Notes: generated from the letters alone by a model not told the origin. Positions 25,882 through 37,241 are shown, counted from the stretch's first letter. The stretch: DNA of 64,000 nt from Lingula anatina (GCF_001039355.2 NW_019775633.1:131227-195226); one strand, 5' to 3'. Translations and numbers: made by a program.

Positions 25882-26055
25882 TCAGTGTACATGGTACTTT
25901 TCTGCATCTGCTTTCCAAATTTTGATGATTTGTTGAAACAAAGTGTCTGAATCAAGAATGCCTTTTAACATTGCTCGAAAATTATGACCGAATGTGCCAA
26001 TATGAGAAGCAGCACTTCCCTGCAAAGAAAATTGGAGATGAAGAGGACGTGACAT
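25882..26055 (-). CDS. Possible short coding exon, unrecognised (57 codons)
   Basis: Open frame on the minus strand with a Met at 26055 and TGA at 25882-25884. Alternatively it is a terminal exon, since a good acceptor (TTTCTTTGCAG) precedes GGAAGTGC at about 26020. The residues look protein-like (GHNFRAMLKGILDSD, FQQIIKIWKADAEKYH) with an amphipathic pattern. I do not recognise the family and found no partner exon upstream before copy A, so it may be a relic or a chance frame. Confidence 0.25.
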   Translation of the reverse strand: MSRPLHLQFSLQGSAASHIGTFGHNFRAMLKGILDSDTLFQQIIKIWKADAEKYHVH

Positions 26056-26249
26056 TTTTAATCAGTAGGTGAAATAAAAAGGGATAATAATTCTTCGTAT
26101 GAGATGTATATTTCACAGTAAAAACATTGTGAACAACTCATAGAAATATAATGAACTCTGTTTTACCACAAAAACGGCAGTTATAGCTATTATTCTGTCT
26201 GAGCTTGTCTTTAGACCACGTGACCTCCATTGAAGGCTATACTTAAGAG

Positions 26250-26286
<37 letters not shown>

Positions 26287-27030
26287 GGGGACTAACTTTG
26301 AATGTTCAAAATGGATTCATTAACCATTGGTAAGTATGGGAAAATTGTTGTTTACTCCAGGAGAATTAATTTTTTTGGGCAGAACGAAGAGTTATTATCC
26401 CTTTAATAGTTATCATACTTTTAATTTGCATTTTAACAATTTTTTCGGATATCTAACTCAGCACTTTTTTTAAAAGTGTTAAGATACAGGAAATATTTAT
26501 TAAGGCAAGGTTATTTAGTTTGAATGCAGATATCAGGTTCCTCTATCGCTTATCCATTTCCGGCACAACCTCTAGGTTACAAACCACTATTAAAAATCCC
26601 ATTCACTTCCATTGTAACGTTTAATTCTCTTAAATATACTTTCCATGCTTCAACAAACACAACACTTCAGATTTAAATACTTCTACTTAAGGCCTAAACA
26701 ATATTTAAAAAATCAGGGTATATTAATGGGAACGTCTGCCAGTGACATGACATGACCCGTAAGGTGCTGCCGCTAGTCGGCCAAAATAAGCACTAAAATG
26801 CAGCAGGGGGGAGGGCATGTAAAACTGGCCCCAGGCGGTACAATTTCACCCTGATATGAAAAATAACACATCAAATTAAAGGTAAATGAACAAATTTATT
26901 TCTTAAATTTATTTAAAATTTTTCAAATGATCCAAAATTGAAAAAATAATTTCATTTTTCTCTTATATGCAAATCTTCTTGCTTCAAACTTGGTAAACAA
27001 GGAAGGTCGGAAGTGCCGTATAACCTAAAT
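26056..27030. other. Intergenic region upstream of the unrecognised frame and downstream of METTL27-like copy A
   Basis: Holds an A run of over 30 bases around 26250-26285 and AT-rich unique-looking sequence. A minus-strand AATAAA at 26895-26900 lies about 130 bases after copy A's stop codon and is its likely polyadenylation signal. No other gene recognised. Confidence 0.5.
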
Positions 27031-30000
27031 TCAGTTCACCTGGAAGCAGTACTGCATCCCATCCAGAGTGTTAAAGACTTGCTCCACCAAGCGTCTGGTC
27101 ACCGTGACCCAGCGTCCGGCCATGATGTGACTGTCAATTATTTCGTCCCAGCTTTTCCCACCGTACTCGGTTCCATGAAGGTATGCAAAAAGTACGTCCA
27201 TGACGACAAAACCCCCTGAAATGTAGGATACAAATTTGAACAAGGGGCCATAGTTGTAGTATTTGGGCAAGGTCTTTGGTCAAAATTAAATCGTGAATCA
27301 ATTATCTGGCAAGTAAAGTGGGGATATGGAACTACTATTGAAAACTGATGAATGCATTACATGAGAAAACTAGATTTTAGACCAGTCGGACAGTACCCAC
27401 ATCGTACGCATAACAAGCAATTTGCACAGAATCTACAACTTGAATTACCAGTAGGCACCAGTGTTGTGAATCCATTACCACACGTGAAAAACCTGGGTGT
27501 CTACTTTGACACCACTCTCTCCATGGATTGAAAAATATCAAACATCACACAATCATGNTTTTGGTAATTCTCTTAGTTATACTACTTGAAACTTTATGCT
27601 GGCATTTGGTTGGTTTTTATGACAAAAAATTGACTTTGTATGTATCTTTAAACATGTTCCGATGGGTAAACAAGATATGGCCTATAGGATAAACCACCCA
27701 ATTCAGCGGCGGTCGATCTTGAACTTAAAACAAAAACGAAACGCTGCCCAAGCGGTGTTATGGGGGAAAGTTTGCGTGCTTATTGAATTTTCAATCGACC
27801 TGTATTAGTTGAAAACCCTTTGTCGCCAATTTTTCTAACCTCAGTGGGAAAGTACGTTCATTTACTGCCTGAACCTTTAGCATGAAGTCTTAAGATTGAG
27901 AAAGGAATCATTTGTTTAAAATTTATGAGCACTACTTTTGTCTTACCTGGTTTAACAATTCGTATCAGTTCTGCCAACCCACCTCCGTGCACGTGTCCGC
28001 ATCCTACAGCTCCAGACATAATGACCGCGTCATATGTGTCTGAGATAGAAAAATGAAAAAAAAAATAAATAAATAAAAGAGATTTGTAATCACTGGTCCA
28101 GTCCAAATCCAATTTCATAATATAATGTCTCAGTCCAAAACTTAAAATATAAGATAATAAGGCTATCACTTATATTATGCATACATTTTTTATGTTTGTC
28201 AGTGCCATTAGTTGTATGCACGTGTAACAGGGGCAGAGTTGAAACGGCCAGTGACTCGACAAAAGATAAACGTGTTTTCCTAGCTGTGTGAGGCCCTGTA
28301 GATCTCTAATTGCAGTATGTACTAAAAAGTCCACTCTAAATCTAAGCATTTGCACCGCGTCCCTTTCAGAAAGCACCAGTTTGACTTTAAAAGGGATTTA
28401 GCGTCGCAAGACGCGATTAACATGCAAAAAAAGGGACACGGTGCAAACGGCAACTTATGCTGCATGGGTTCATCTGGGCATTTTCTAAATCTCTTGTTGT
28501 CCTTTAAGTTCATGCATCAATTAAAAGGCCTACAATGTCCAGTACAAATAATTTGTCAATTTTCATTCATCAAACTGGGTCAAAAGTTAAATTGTTTGCG
28601 TTAAATTTATTCAAGTACTCCAAAACGTATCCCTGTTCTAGATCTGTGTATTGGACTGCTGTATTAGAATTCCCATTTTGATATTTGTGACGCAAAGTGC
28701 AGAAAACTAAAATATAAACTGTATAATTTATAAAAAAAATAAAATAATCCGATTATTTGGTAAGATATCAAAATGCATTATTGAACACATGGAACTTTAG
28801 GCGTGCCCTGTGTACCGTAGTGCAACGTACCATCCGAAATGTCCAATCTATGAGAACCAATTATAGAACACATCGTTTTCTTATAGATGCCTTTCTGTTT
28901 TGCCTGCTCAAGCATTTCGCTTGATCCGTCCAGGCCGTGGAGGTTGTGGTAACCACGTCTGAAAAGCTAGAAGAAGCAAAACAGAAACAGATAAGAAGTT
29001 ACTGTGCTAGCAGGATCAATCTATCTCAGGTCGGATTTTCGCCAAGGCGCAGTCAATGTAATTGTCTGGCACGCCCCCTCGCAAAGCAAGATGGCTTTAC
29101 CCAAGTACCTTAAGTTACATGCCATATTGATGGAATACAGAAAGTTGCTGATTGTACGTGTACGTTGGAAAGAAGTGGAGGCGTACGTGTTAAGCGAGTT
29201 AATCTGATTGCATTTAGCAAGAGTCCCCGCGGAGTTGGATTGATCTTCGTGGAACGATAGTTTCACTGGGATAGAGTCCTTAGCCTTTTCAAAATAATAA
29301 TAAGAAAGAAAGAAAGAAAATAAAATAAAAATAAAAACGAAGTAATTTACAAAGATACATGTATTATCCCTATTGTTATTCGTTTAACTGTCGTCACCAA
29401 GTCTATGGAAGACAAAGATAACCTCATGAATTTAAAACACAGCATGCCACAAGTAACGTACCGTGTATCTGCCTCGTAGCACGTAAAACTGTGACCCTTT
29501 TGTATTGCCAAGGCTGTAAATCCACTGTGCTTCATTTCTCCATTTGCTTATTTTACTTGCTTATTTTTCTGTCGGGTGGGGGGTGGGGGGGATGAATATG
29601 TCTAAAACAACGGATGAAGCAACCAACGGTAGGTAGTTTTATATACAGCGCAGAGGGTTGGAGAATGGCCAGTCTTTGTCTCGTCTCGTTTTGTTGGTAG
29701 TGTATACTACGCCAAAGATGCACTTTTACTTTAGATGTAAAAAAATTGAAAAATCAGGTAGTTAAGACGTGCACTCACTTCTAAGCCCGCCAAACCAGTT
29801 CCGCAGGCTGCGTCCAAAATTAATGCATCCTTTTTGTCTTTAAGCAGTATGTCGAGCTCGGAAGCGTTAATGCGGGGTGAGCAGCATACAAGATTTGCCA
29901 TATCCTGAAATATAAAAATCAATGTACTATGAAACTAGAACCTTACAGTTTCAATTCCAATGACTAACACATCCCTCTTACTTCAGCTGATATCCTATTT

Positions 30001-30291
30001 TCTTTGACTTCATTCGCTTTGTATGCCTCTGTAACTGCACGTACTGTTGTAATTCATACTAGCAGTAACTCTAGTTCATCTGAAATTATCTTATCTCTCT
30101 TTTTTTTTTTGTGTAAATTATCTGTTTCAAAATAAATATTTTGTGGCTTATTGTTACATCAGATTAAAAAACCATACCTTTTCGAAATCCTTTGCCCACG
30201 TCCCATACAATTTCTCTACCTTCTCATTTGTGATATCACGTTTCTTAAACTGATCCATTATTAGATGACTTTGCTCCACACGTTTAGCCAT
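27031..30291 (-). CDS. METTL27: METTL27-like methyltransferase, copy A
   Basis: complement(join(27031..27215, 27947..28039, 28831..28966, 29779..29904, 30178..30291)), 654 nt, 217 residues. A class I SAM-dependent methyltransferase of the METTL27/WBSCR27 family; the substrate of the family is not established. Exon 1 (38 codons) encodes the helical lead-in ending in WAKDFEK; exon 2 carries SAM motif I, ALILDAACGTGLAG; exon 3 carries HNLHGLDGS with the acidic ribose-binding Asp and MLEQAKQKGIYKK; exon 4 has YDAVIMSGAVGCGHV; exon 5 has GRWVTVTRRLVEQ and ends QVN. All donors are GT. Copy A differs most in exon 2 (MANLVCCSPRINASELD) and has the longest introns; intron 4 holds a reverse-transcriptase relic. 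Frame and splice sites are intact. Confidence 0.9.
27370..27560 (+). mobile_element. Non-LTR reverse-transcriptase fragment in intron 4 of copy A
   Basis: Plus-strand frame encodes VKNLGVYFDTTLSMD followed by a stop and further similarity (KISNIT), a signature of the C-terminal part of LINE-type reverse transcriptases (KNLGV.FD..LSM). Broken by stops; an N lies at 27557. Ends approximate. Confidence 0.6.
29222..29262. repeat. Relic of the 60.5-kb palindromic repeat family
   Basis: CCCCGCGGAGTTGGATTGATC matches the terminal module (CCACTGGGGTTGGATCGATC) of the palindrome at 60448-60680. Only a fragment remains, inside intron 2 of copy A. Confidence 0.35.
29308..29336. repeat. A-rich simple repeat
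   Basis: AAG then AAAT units inside intron 2 of copy A. Confidence 0.6.
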
Positions 30292-30927
30292 TCTTCCTAC
30301 GCTGAACAATCGTGGACTTACTGTTAGATATTAATTCATTGCTACGAAATACGGCACAGCAGACCTTTAAATTAAACTGTTGTCCTAGTAAAAATGTATG
30401 GCGGTAGTGTGCCTATATGGAAAGAACCCACAGTGATAAATTAAACTCAATTTTACTTGATCAGAAAGCTAATTGTTTTGAGATGACACACGCAATACCT
30501 GTGTATTACAACTAGGTCAATTAATTGCTGTGGCTTTCTTAATGAGAAAGCATAGCGCAGGATTTCAAACGACGGCGCATGCGCGAAAAGTGCGCTGCTT
30601 GAAATAACAAATTGATGAAATTGACAAAGCCTGCCGATATTATTGTGAGACTGAACACTACTCTCCAATGTGTCAGTAATTGTGTCAGTCCAAGCTTCGC
30701 TTATTGAATTGTTTTTTGACATTTTATTGGTGTCAAACACTTCAAATATCAGTATTTGTAATTATGATATTCCTATATATAAAAACAACCTCTTGATTAG
30801 CGACATGGTGAAAAAAAATTACATTTTGTGTAATTGTGTTATGACGTCTTCACTTTATGCGGCAATCGAATTTTAGTAGAGTTTGAGGTTATAATTGCGT
30901 TGCGTTTGCTAAGGCTTTGCTAAGGCA

Positions 30928-31560
30928 GGTGGGTGTTATCGCACTCGCAAATAGCGCGGAATCGCCATGCTCGAGCCCGCTCGCAACATAGCGAAGCTTT
31001 CGAGATTCGTGCCCGGGGCTAGTTGGCCCAGTTAGACACTTTTAGTCATGTAGAGCCAACTAGGAATAAGTTAAGAGTAACAAAACTGGTTTCAAAGTAA
31101 GCCCCATGAACTAAGCTATGTATGCAACGTCATTATTTTTTTTAAATACAATCGCAGATGGCTCACCATATGACAGAAAACGCAGTGACGTCAGGGGGGG
31201 GCCAACTTGCCCCGGGTGCACATTTTTTATTTTAAAGGATGGCAGCCATTTATGTTGCTAGAATGAGCAACGATGATACATCTCTGTGAATCTTGAAACA
31301 ATGAGCTTCAGTTTTATGCCCTATACATATATTATATTCTATCAAAAGCCTATCAAAATAGATTTTTAAAAATTTCTTTTAGGTGCAAAAATCGTTTATT
31401 TCGACTCACCGCTTAAGTAAAACTTTTTACACTTCCTTAGCATTGCAGGCTACGGTAAATTTACAAGAGTATGTGGCCAATTTTTTTTACCTCGAAGTTA
31501 CTTTTTCATAAATTGACGGAGGGCCAACTTACCCCGGGGTCCAACTATCCCTGGTCTCCC
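30928..31560 (+). mobile_element. Composite inverted-repeat element, shorter copy
   Basis: From about 31009 it reads CCCGGGGCTAGTTGGCCCAG and ends CCCTGGTCTCCCCT near 31560. Over 150 bases at the left are closely similar to the reverse complement of 44400-44600, and the right part to 43633-44060. It is preceded by a diverged half of the MITE found whole at 62059-62207, as in the copy at 43.6 kb. Ends approximate. Confidence 0.55.
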
Positions 31561-31565
31561 CTGTG

Positions 31566-31915
31566 GCCTCTTACAGTCTGCTAACGTCCAAATTTTGCGC
31601 AGAATCTCACGTGCCACGCAAGTCCTTCTGCGAAATTTGGAGTTCGAAAACAGCCCGTAAGCACGCAGGAAGGATATGGATCATGTCTAAAAGGTTCTAC
31701 GAATAATCTGAGAACAGCGTGGCTACAAGCGTAACTTGCGACTCTCGCAAGGAGTTCGCAAGTGAGACGTGAGTGGTCCAAGACGCACGTCGCAAGTAAC
31801 GAAGAAGCAAGTGCCCTTTGCGTGTTGAGCACGGCACACGCCCATACAGTTAAAGAACAAAATGAAAAGCAAGGCAGGAGTGCGTTGCACGTGCATCACG
31901 GTTTGGTTTTTTACC
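31566..31915. repeat. Dispersed repeat, copy in inverse orientation at 61.6 kb
   Basis: CGTCCAAATTTTGCGCAGAA, then TCTCACGTGCC and AACAGCCCGTAAGCACG, match the reverse complement of 61590-61945 over about 350 bases. It holds no coding frame of note. Internal CAGCCCGTAAG and CTTACGGGCTG motifs suggest an inverted-repeat element. Confidence 0.6.
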
Positions 31916-32673
31916 CCGTGTAGCAAAACTGAGCTGAATGTATGCCAAGATAGATGTGCACTGATGTTCTGGCGCTGACGCGTGAATTGCTACTGTATCT
32001 AGATTCTGTCCAATTTTCCGAGGTCTGGCAACGCCTTATTGTAGAGAGACAGCGAGAGGAGACAGCGTAGGAGGAGGTTGGAAGCGACTGAGCACGGAGC
32101 GAGACGTAGTTAGGGGTTGGAGACTTCACTTAGAACAAGTTGTTACCTAGCGTCGACGAATAAATCGTTTAACTGGTCATTATGTGGACTTGGGTTTTCT
32201 TTGTGCGACCTTACGTAAATCTGACACGAACCGTGGAATCTTTGGATGGCGTTATCCACTAAGTTAGACGAAAACGTTATGTCCTATTTCGAGCCCACGC
32301 GTACAAAATTATATAAGTTTAGGACATTCGTCATAGATATATGTAAAAGGTTCATTACATTATGTTATATCTAACATATAAGGTTATTGGATAATGCATT
32401 CTTTCTGTGAATTACGATTGACCAATTATGGCACTGATGTCCTATAAGAATATCCCATACTTCTGCGCAAAAGTCTATTTCCTTGACTAGTGATAAAATA
32501 TTAATAAAATAAGATGCAACATTTTGCCTGACTCAATAAACGTTTATTCATTTAGAGTTTAAACATCTAACGTAATTACAGTAATTTCATTTCAGAAAAT
32601 AAGTCAATCCTTCAGGTTCAACAGTCCGTGCCAGTCTCACGCAAAACAAATCACGTTTCGGCAATGACCGCAT

Positions 32674-35600
32674 TTATTTTACTTTAAAAGTGTACTGCAT
32701 TCCGTCCAAGGCGTTAAAGACTTGCTCCACCAAGCGTCTGGTCACCGTGACCCAGCGGCCGGCCATGATGTGACTGTCTATTATTTCGTCAAAACTCTTC
32801 CCGCCGTAGTCGCTATCATGGGTATACTTCAAAATGCTGTCCATTGCCACATAGCCTCCTTTAAGGCAAAAGATACGCTTAACTGAACATTTTGCAATGG
32901 GTGATGCTGGGGGGGGGGGGGGGCGATCTGGTTAGTCGAAAAGCAGACTAATATCTACCCCAACCCTGCCCCCTGTCGATCGTTTCAATTACTGACAGGC
33001 GTTATGACACACTGCACGACCACCGTGTGAAATGCATGTAAGTCGTATGGACGTATATTTCCAGGTACTGCCTAATACAGACACCCTGAGCTTCAGAGAT
33101 AACTTGCCACTAACCTCTTCACTATATAGCCTATCTTCATCGTGTCAAGTTACCTCTGACGAAAATAGTTTGACCTAGTTTATATAAGCCAATCGAATCC
33201 ATGTTTCAAAATTTTTCACCAAAGTTGGGTGAAAACGCTGATTGGTTGACCGCCAATCGGCAATCCTCGGCTGATTCCGCAAGCTCCATACTAACAACAA
33301 AGTTATCGTCCAGTGCGGAGACATCCGAGTAGTTCCAAGTGCAAAACCGTACACAAAGAAAGCATGGCGTCTCCCACGTAAAAAAATGTGTTAAGTTATC
33401 TCTTGATTCCGTGCAAAATATGAGTATATCGGAATTGAAACCAGAGCAGTTAGAGCCCCTGCATCATTATCTACTGAGGGATTTTGTATTTTGCGTGCTG
33501 CCCACAGGTTACGGCAAGTCCCTGATATTCAGCCTTATCTTTGATTGGTCCGGATTTGAACAAAGCGTGCTTTGACTCGTTCGCGTTCATTGGCTAGATC
33601 GTTCAATGAGTCATTGAGTGCGGGCTTTAAATTTGATTGGCGGGCGGCGGGGGCAATCGAATGTGGTCAGAGGTAACTTGACACGATGAAGATAGGCTAT
33701 ATAGTGAAGAGGTTAGTGGCAAGTTATCTCTGAAGCTCAGGGTGAATACAGATGTATTCGTGAAATATTTATTGAAAGAGAAAGTAAAAACTTCCTTTCA
33801 GGAAGAAGGTTCCAAATGCCAAAGTTTGACCTACTTTTGAACGTTACAGAAATGAAACAAAATATTGCACTATAATTATCGTACCCGGTTTAACAAGGCG
33901 TATCATTTCTGCCAATCCACCTCCATTCACGTGTCCACATCCTATAGCTCCTGACATAATGACCGCGTCGTATGTGTCTGGGGAAGAAATAAACTTATAA
34001 CTCTTTGCAATCATTCAGACAGTTCATGTCATATGAAAGATAACATTGGCATCCCTCTTTCGTTCTGTAACCTTAATGGTGAAACTGGAACTAAAAGCCC
34101 TGTCACATGGGCGGAAATTATTTAATGAATAAAAAAGTAAATACTTAGTAGAATAAGTGAATAACAATTTCAATTTAGCTTAAAAGTCTTCTATTCTTAA
34201 TCCTTATATAGTATAATTAAAGAACAATGAACATAATTCTCAAATGCCATCTTAATTTTGCCACAATGATCATCTGCATTGCATGGTATTGGTATGTGCT
34301 AATTAAACCGGAGGGCAACTTTTTTGAGAACAATGCTATCAGTTCATTTGCACCTTGACAAGCTAACACAGAAAGTTTTGTAACGTTACCATAACGTAAC
34401 CATAACGTTTTTGGTTGTATAAACGTTATTGTAACGTTGTAATAACGTTCTTCGTTCCCTGGGCTGTTCCACCTGTGTAGTGGCTTGCAATACGTCTCTT
34501 ACTTGTACATTATTGTCCACAAAGAACATTTCGCAAGGCCTACAATTTGTTAGAAATTATATCTGTTTGCCTTTAACTTTCTTCTATTAATTAGTACGTA
34601 CCGTCGGCGATATCTACTCGATCAGGCCCAATGAAAGCGTGGATCAGTTTCTTGTAGACACCTTTCTGTTTCGCCTGCTCCAGCATTTCCTTGGAGGCAT
34701 CCAGGGCGTGGAGGTTGTTGAAACCACGCTTTGAGAGCTGAAACATAGAATTACGCGAATGATGAATTCGAAAAGTGTTCGAAAAGTGTCAATGGGGAAG
34801 GGAGGGGGGCAGGGTTTTGCTTAGTAGGTTAAGGGAACGCAAGGATAAAATGATTGCATACACGCTTTAGGGAATACCATGTAAATACCACTCGCCTCTT
34901 GTCCCACCAACCCAGTTCCACAGCAAACGTCCAGAATGAGGGCATCTTTCTTCTCTCCGAGTAATTTCTCCAGCTCGGCAGCATTATTACTGGGACAATA
35001 ATANGGGGGGGGGCAGGGATTTGCTTAGTAGGTTAAGGGAACGCAAGGATAAAATGATTGCATACACGCTTTAGGGAATACCATGTAAATACCACTCGCC
35101 TCTTGTCCCACCAACCCAGTTCCGCAGCAAACGTCCAGAATTAGGGCATCTTTCTTCTCTCCGAGTAATTTCTCCAGCTCGGCAGCATTATTACTGGGAC
35201 AATAATATGTGAGGCCAACTACATCCTGGTAATTAAAAAATTCTGTCACTAAAATTTGACTTATCATATCATATTACCTGTACTGAGCAAAAATGTAAAC
35301 GTCTCATGAGAATTATAATTATTAATGCAACGCGTAATGGGCCATGTAAGCTGGGTCATCCATTTTTATATCATTTTTACAAATCTACACACCGTACCCT
35401 TGCGGGGCGGGTGTCTGGAAAAAGTCTAGTCTTTGTAGATTTGTGTGAAAATGATAATGGAAATGGATGACCCTGTGGTTGGGTGGCGTCATATGCATAT
35501 GCATATGCATATTATATGCATATGCATATTATTAATGTTTTTCTATTGTTTAAATTGTTCATAGGATTATCTATTAACATTTGCTTTCTCAGCAACTTAA

Positions 35601-35821
35601 GAATTTATGGTCAATTTTCTAGTGAGATGAAATTTTATGAGTTAAAATAAAACAATTATGGTGTATGCATCACACGGAAATGCAAACTCCCAAACAAAGT
35701 AACAAACCTTTTCATAATCTTCAGCCCATGATGTGTAGATCTTTCCGACCTCGTCTCTGGCCATGCCACGTTTTTTGAACAGGTCCACAACTGGATGGCT
35801 TTTTTCGACTTTTTCAGCCAT
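32674..35821 (-). CDS. METTL27: METTL27-like methyltransferase, copy B
   Basis: complement(join(32674..32858, 33885..33977, 34602..34737, 35100..35225, 35708..35821)), 654 nt, 217 residues. Same five-exon, 2-phase structure as copy A. Motif I reads LILDVCCGTGLVG; exon 3 HALDAS, KEMLEQAKQKGVYKK; exon 4 YDAVIMSGAIGCGHVNGGG; exon 5 ends FKVK. Intron 2 has a GC donor (CAAGAG|GCGAGT). Intron 4 carries a complete DNA transposon (33082-33744), and intron 2 contains a partial second copy of exon 2 (34896-35003) next to an N, probably an assembly duplicate. Closest relative is copy C, about 4.5 kb away, from a tandem duplication that includes the 5' flank. Frame intact. Confidence 0.88.
32911..32924. 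repeat. G homopolymer
   Basis: A run of over ten G bases in intron 4 of copy B. Confidence 0.7.
33082..33744. mobile_element. 663-bp DNA transposon with perfect 79-bp terminal inverted repeats and 8-bp target duplication
   Basis: Left repeat 33082-33160 starts CACCCTGAGCTTCAGAGATA and ends TTACCTCTGAC; the right repeat 33666-33744 is its exact reverse complement. Direct repeats AATACAGA lie at 33074-33081 and 33745-33752. Perfect repeats and an intact target duplication indicate a recent insertion. An 8-bp target duplication fits the hAT, P, Merlin or KDZ/Zisupton groups; the ends alone do not decide. The only sizeable frame is a RecQ-like helicase N-terminus (33339-33575). The paralogous position in intron 4 of copy C (about 37660-37680) is empty. 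Confidence 0.9.
33339..33575 (+). pseudogene. Truncated RecQ-like helicase frame carried by the transposon
   Basis: A 78-codon frame. Residues about 32-62 read ISELKPEQLEPLHHYLL, then VFCVLPTGYGKSLIF: a RecQ-type Q-motif (LKPEQ) followed by the Walker A loop PTGYGKS. The frame stops soon after, so the DEAH box and remaining helicase motifs are missing. Family knowledge: multi-copy RecQ-like helicase genes of this type occur in several invertebrate genomes. Inference: the element is an internally deleted derivative of a longer element that encoded, or captured, such a helicase. It cannot be an active helicase. Confidence 0.7.
34376..34452. repeat. Degenerate AACGTT repeat
   Basis: Repeated AACGTT/TAACGT units in both orientations in intron 3 of copy B; self-complementary hexamers make it an interspersed palindromic tract. 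Confidence 0.5.
34896..35003 (-). pseudogene. Partial duplicate of copy B exon 2 ending at an N
   Basis: Bases from about 34802 to 35003 repeat 35007-35208 with few substitutions (for example CCACAG versus CCGCAG and AGAATG versus AGAATT). The exon duplicate lacks the acceptor and first 18 coding bases and stops beside N 35004 and a G run. Either a real local duplication or, more likely, two haplotypes joined in assembly. Confidence 0.75.
35494..35532. repeat. ATGCAT hexamer microsatellite
   Basis: Runs of self-complementary ATGCAT units in intron 1 of copy B. Confidence 0.8.
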
Positions 35822-37241
35822 TCTTTTAGTGAATTATTAATTCTAGACGTCTTAGGTACTTAGACGCTACTGTACAGCTGTCCTTGGAGTCGTCTGCTGC
35901 GGAAGACCGCTTGGGTCATAAAGTAGGATTCTACATGGAAGGCGTGGGTGTAAGGCAAAGGAGGGAAAACGTTATCATTTCTTCTTGTTTTAAATTATTT
36001 TTATTCTTAAAATTGGACCCATCATGTTCACAAAACTCCCTTGCCCCTAAAATCACCGGTATTTTATGTATTTTGTACTAAGAGTGACATAATTGGCTTA
36101 AAATTCATTTACCCCTATACAATCTTCGGTCTCAATTACTGATAAAAACGGTGCTGGGTAAACCAATGTATTTTATATAGCCCCTTGACAGTCTATATTT
36201 ATCTTCTCAAAATAGTGCGATAGATATATGTGGATAATGTCTAACATCGGCAGATGGCGTATTCTCATTGGCAAGATCATGAACTAGTGCATTTGTATTT
36301 TTGCTGAGTAAATTGATATTTAATATATATAGCAAAACTGTCAATGTTTTTTCACTCCACATTAATGTAGAGTTCAAATGAACAGCTTACAACTTTATAC
36401 TTGTGGCCAGCGGAGTAACATGGCATTCATTCCACATGAAAATTCTCGCTGTTAACAATAAAGATTTGGGTGATAAATCTGGCATAGACATTTTAATTTT
36501 ATTGGAATATCCAATAAAAATTTATATGTGGTCCTGGCTGAGGGAGCCCTTCCTTACAAGTATAGACTTTATTGTTTAACTGCCACCGATTTTTAAACCC
36601 TCTTTTCGCCACCATCAAGAGACAGAAGCATAAATGATTTGGGCACGTCACTCGAAGTGACAGCCTATGCTAAGTACTAGTGCCGTCGAAGGAGGACGAA
36701 GACACGGACGACAACACAGAAGCTGGTCCGACAACGTAAAGAAGTGGGCAACAATGATTATATAACAGCTCCTAAAGCAGGCCACCGGCAGACTAGACGA
36801 CGTAACAGCCAAGGGAATGATTGATTGGAATATAATTTTAAAAGGAGCTTTAAAGTTTTTATTCCTTCTGTAGTCTACGATAACCTAGCCCTTTTGTCTT
36901 GCTCGCATTCAAGGTTAGTTAAAATTTACCCCTAGTTCCGGTGTAATAAATTCCGGTATTCGACATTTGTTAAACAAATGTTTGAACTTCATATATGTCA
37001 TTGAATATGTGCAAATTACATAACACTTTTTTCTTAAAATGTATTTGCTTAATTTTGAAATTGGTATATAGAAAATATTTAACTTATGCACTGATTGTAT
37101 TATTAATTGATGTTTATTTACTCAGAATATTAACATCTAGCGCAATGACATTAAATTTCATTCAAGAAAAAGTCAGTCCTTCAGTTAGAGAAATCCATGC
37201 TAGTCTCACGCAAAGCAATCACATTTCGGCCATGACCGCAT
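35822..37241. repeat. 5' flank of copy B, duplicated at 40.3-41.5 kb
   Basis: The sequence upstream of copy B, for example GTCTTAGGTACTTAGACGCT near 35850 and GTGGATAATGTCTAACATCG near 36230, recurs upstream of copy C with modest divergence at an offset of about 4470 bases. It includes a reverse-transcriptase tail (36599-36830). A minus-strand AATAAA at 37113-37118 may serve copy C. No independent gene seen. Confidence 0.75.
36599..36830 (+). mobile_element. LINE reverse-transcriptase 3' tail remnant
   Basis: Broken frames encode FGHVTRSDSL, then VEGGRRHGRQ, RSWSDNVKKWA, and a tail before CAGCCAAGG: the conserved C-terminal region of non-LTR reverse transcriptases (GHV.R.D, GRRRGRQ..SW.DN.K.W). 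Contains stops. Duplicated with its flank at 41077-41270. Confidence 0.65.

Larger units (their letters stand above)
30292..32673. other. Repeat-rich intergenic region between copies A and B
   Basis: No gene seen. It includes the 5' flank of copy A, then three repeats listed separately (30928-31560 composite element and 31566-31915 dispersed repeat), and an unclassified stretch at 31920-32220 with AATAAA near 32158 that might be an old LTR or SINE end but has no diagnostic motif. A minus-strand AATAAA at 32543-32548 lies about 130 bases beyond copy B's stop. Confidence 0.5.

Noticed and set aside
26311-26329. Possible first coding exon ATGGATTCATTAACCATTG followed by GTAAGTATG
   Set aside because: Good donor and start by eye, but no downstream plus-strand exon follows before the minus-strand copy A.
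31581-32129. Overlapping minus-strand frames with many Cys, Arg and Ser residues
   Set aside because: They fall in the repeat shared with 61.6 kb and are not preserved in the other copy.
31920-32220. Possible solo LTR or SINE
   Set aside because: There is an AATAAA and a T/G-rich tail, but no terminal TG..CA pair, target duplication or tRNA-like box could be confirmed.
33339-33575. RecQ-like frame as a host helicase gene
   Set aside because: It lies entirely within a transposon and lacks all motifs after Walker A.
35494-35532. CRISPR-like or regulatory direct repeat array
   Set aside because: It is a simple ATGCAT microsatellite without spacers; no CRISPR array is expected or seen in this animal sequence.
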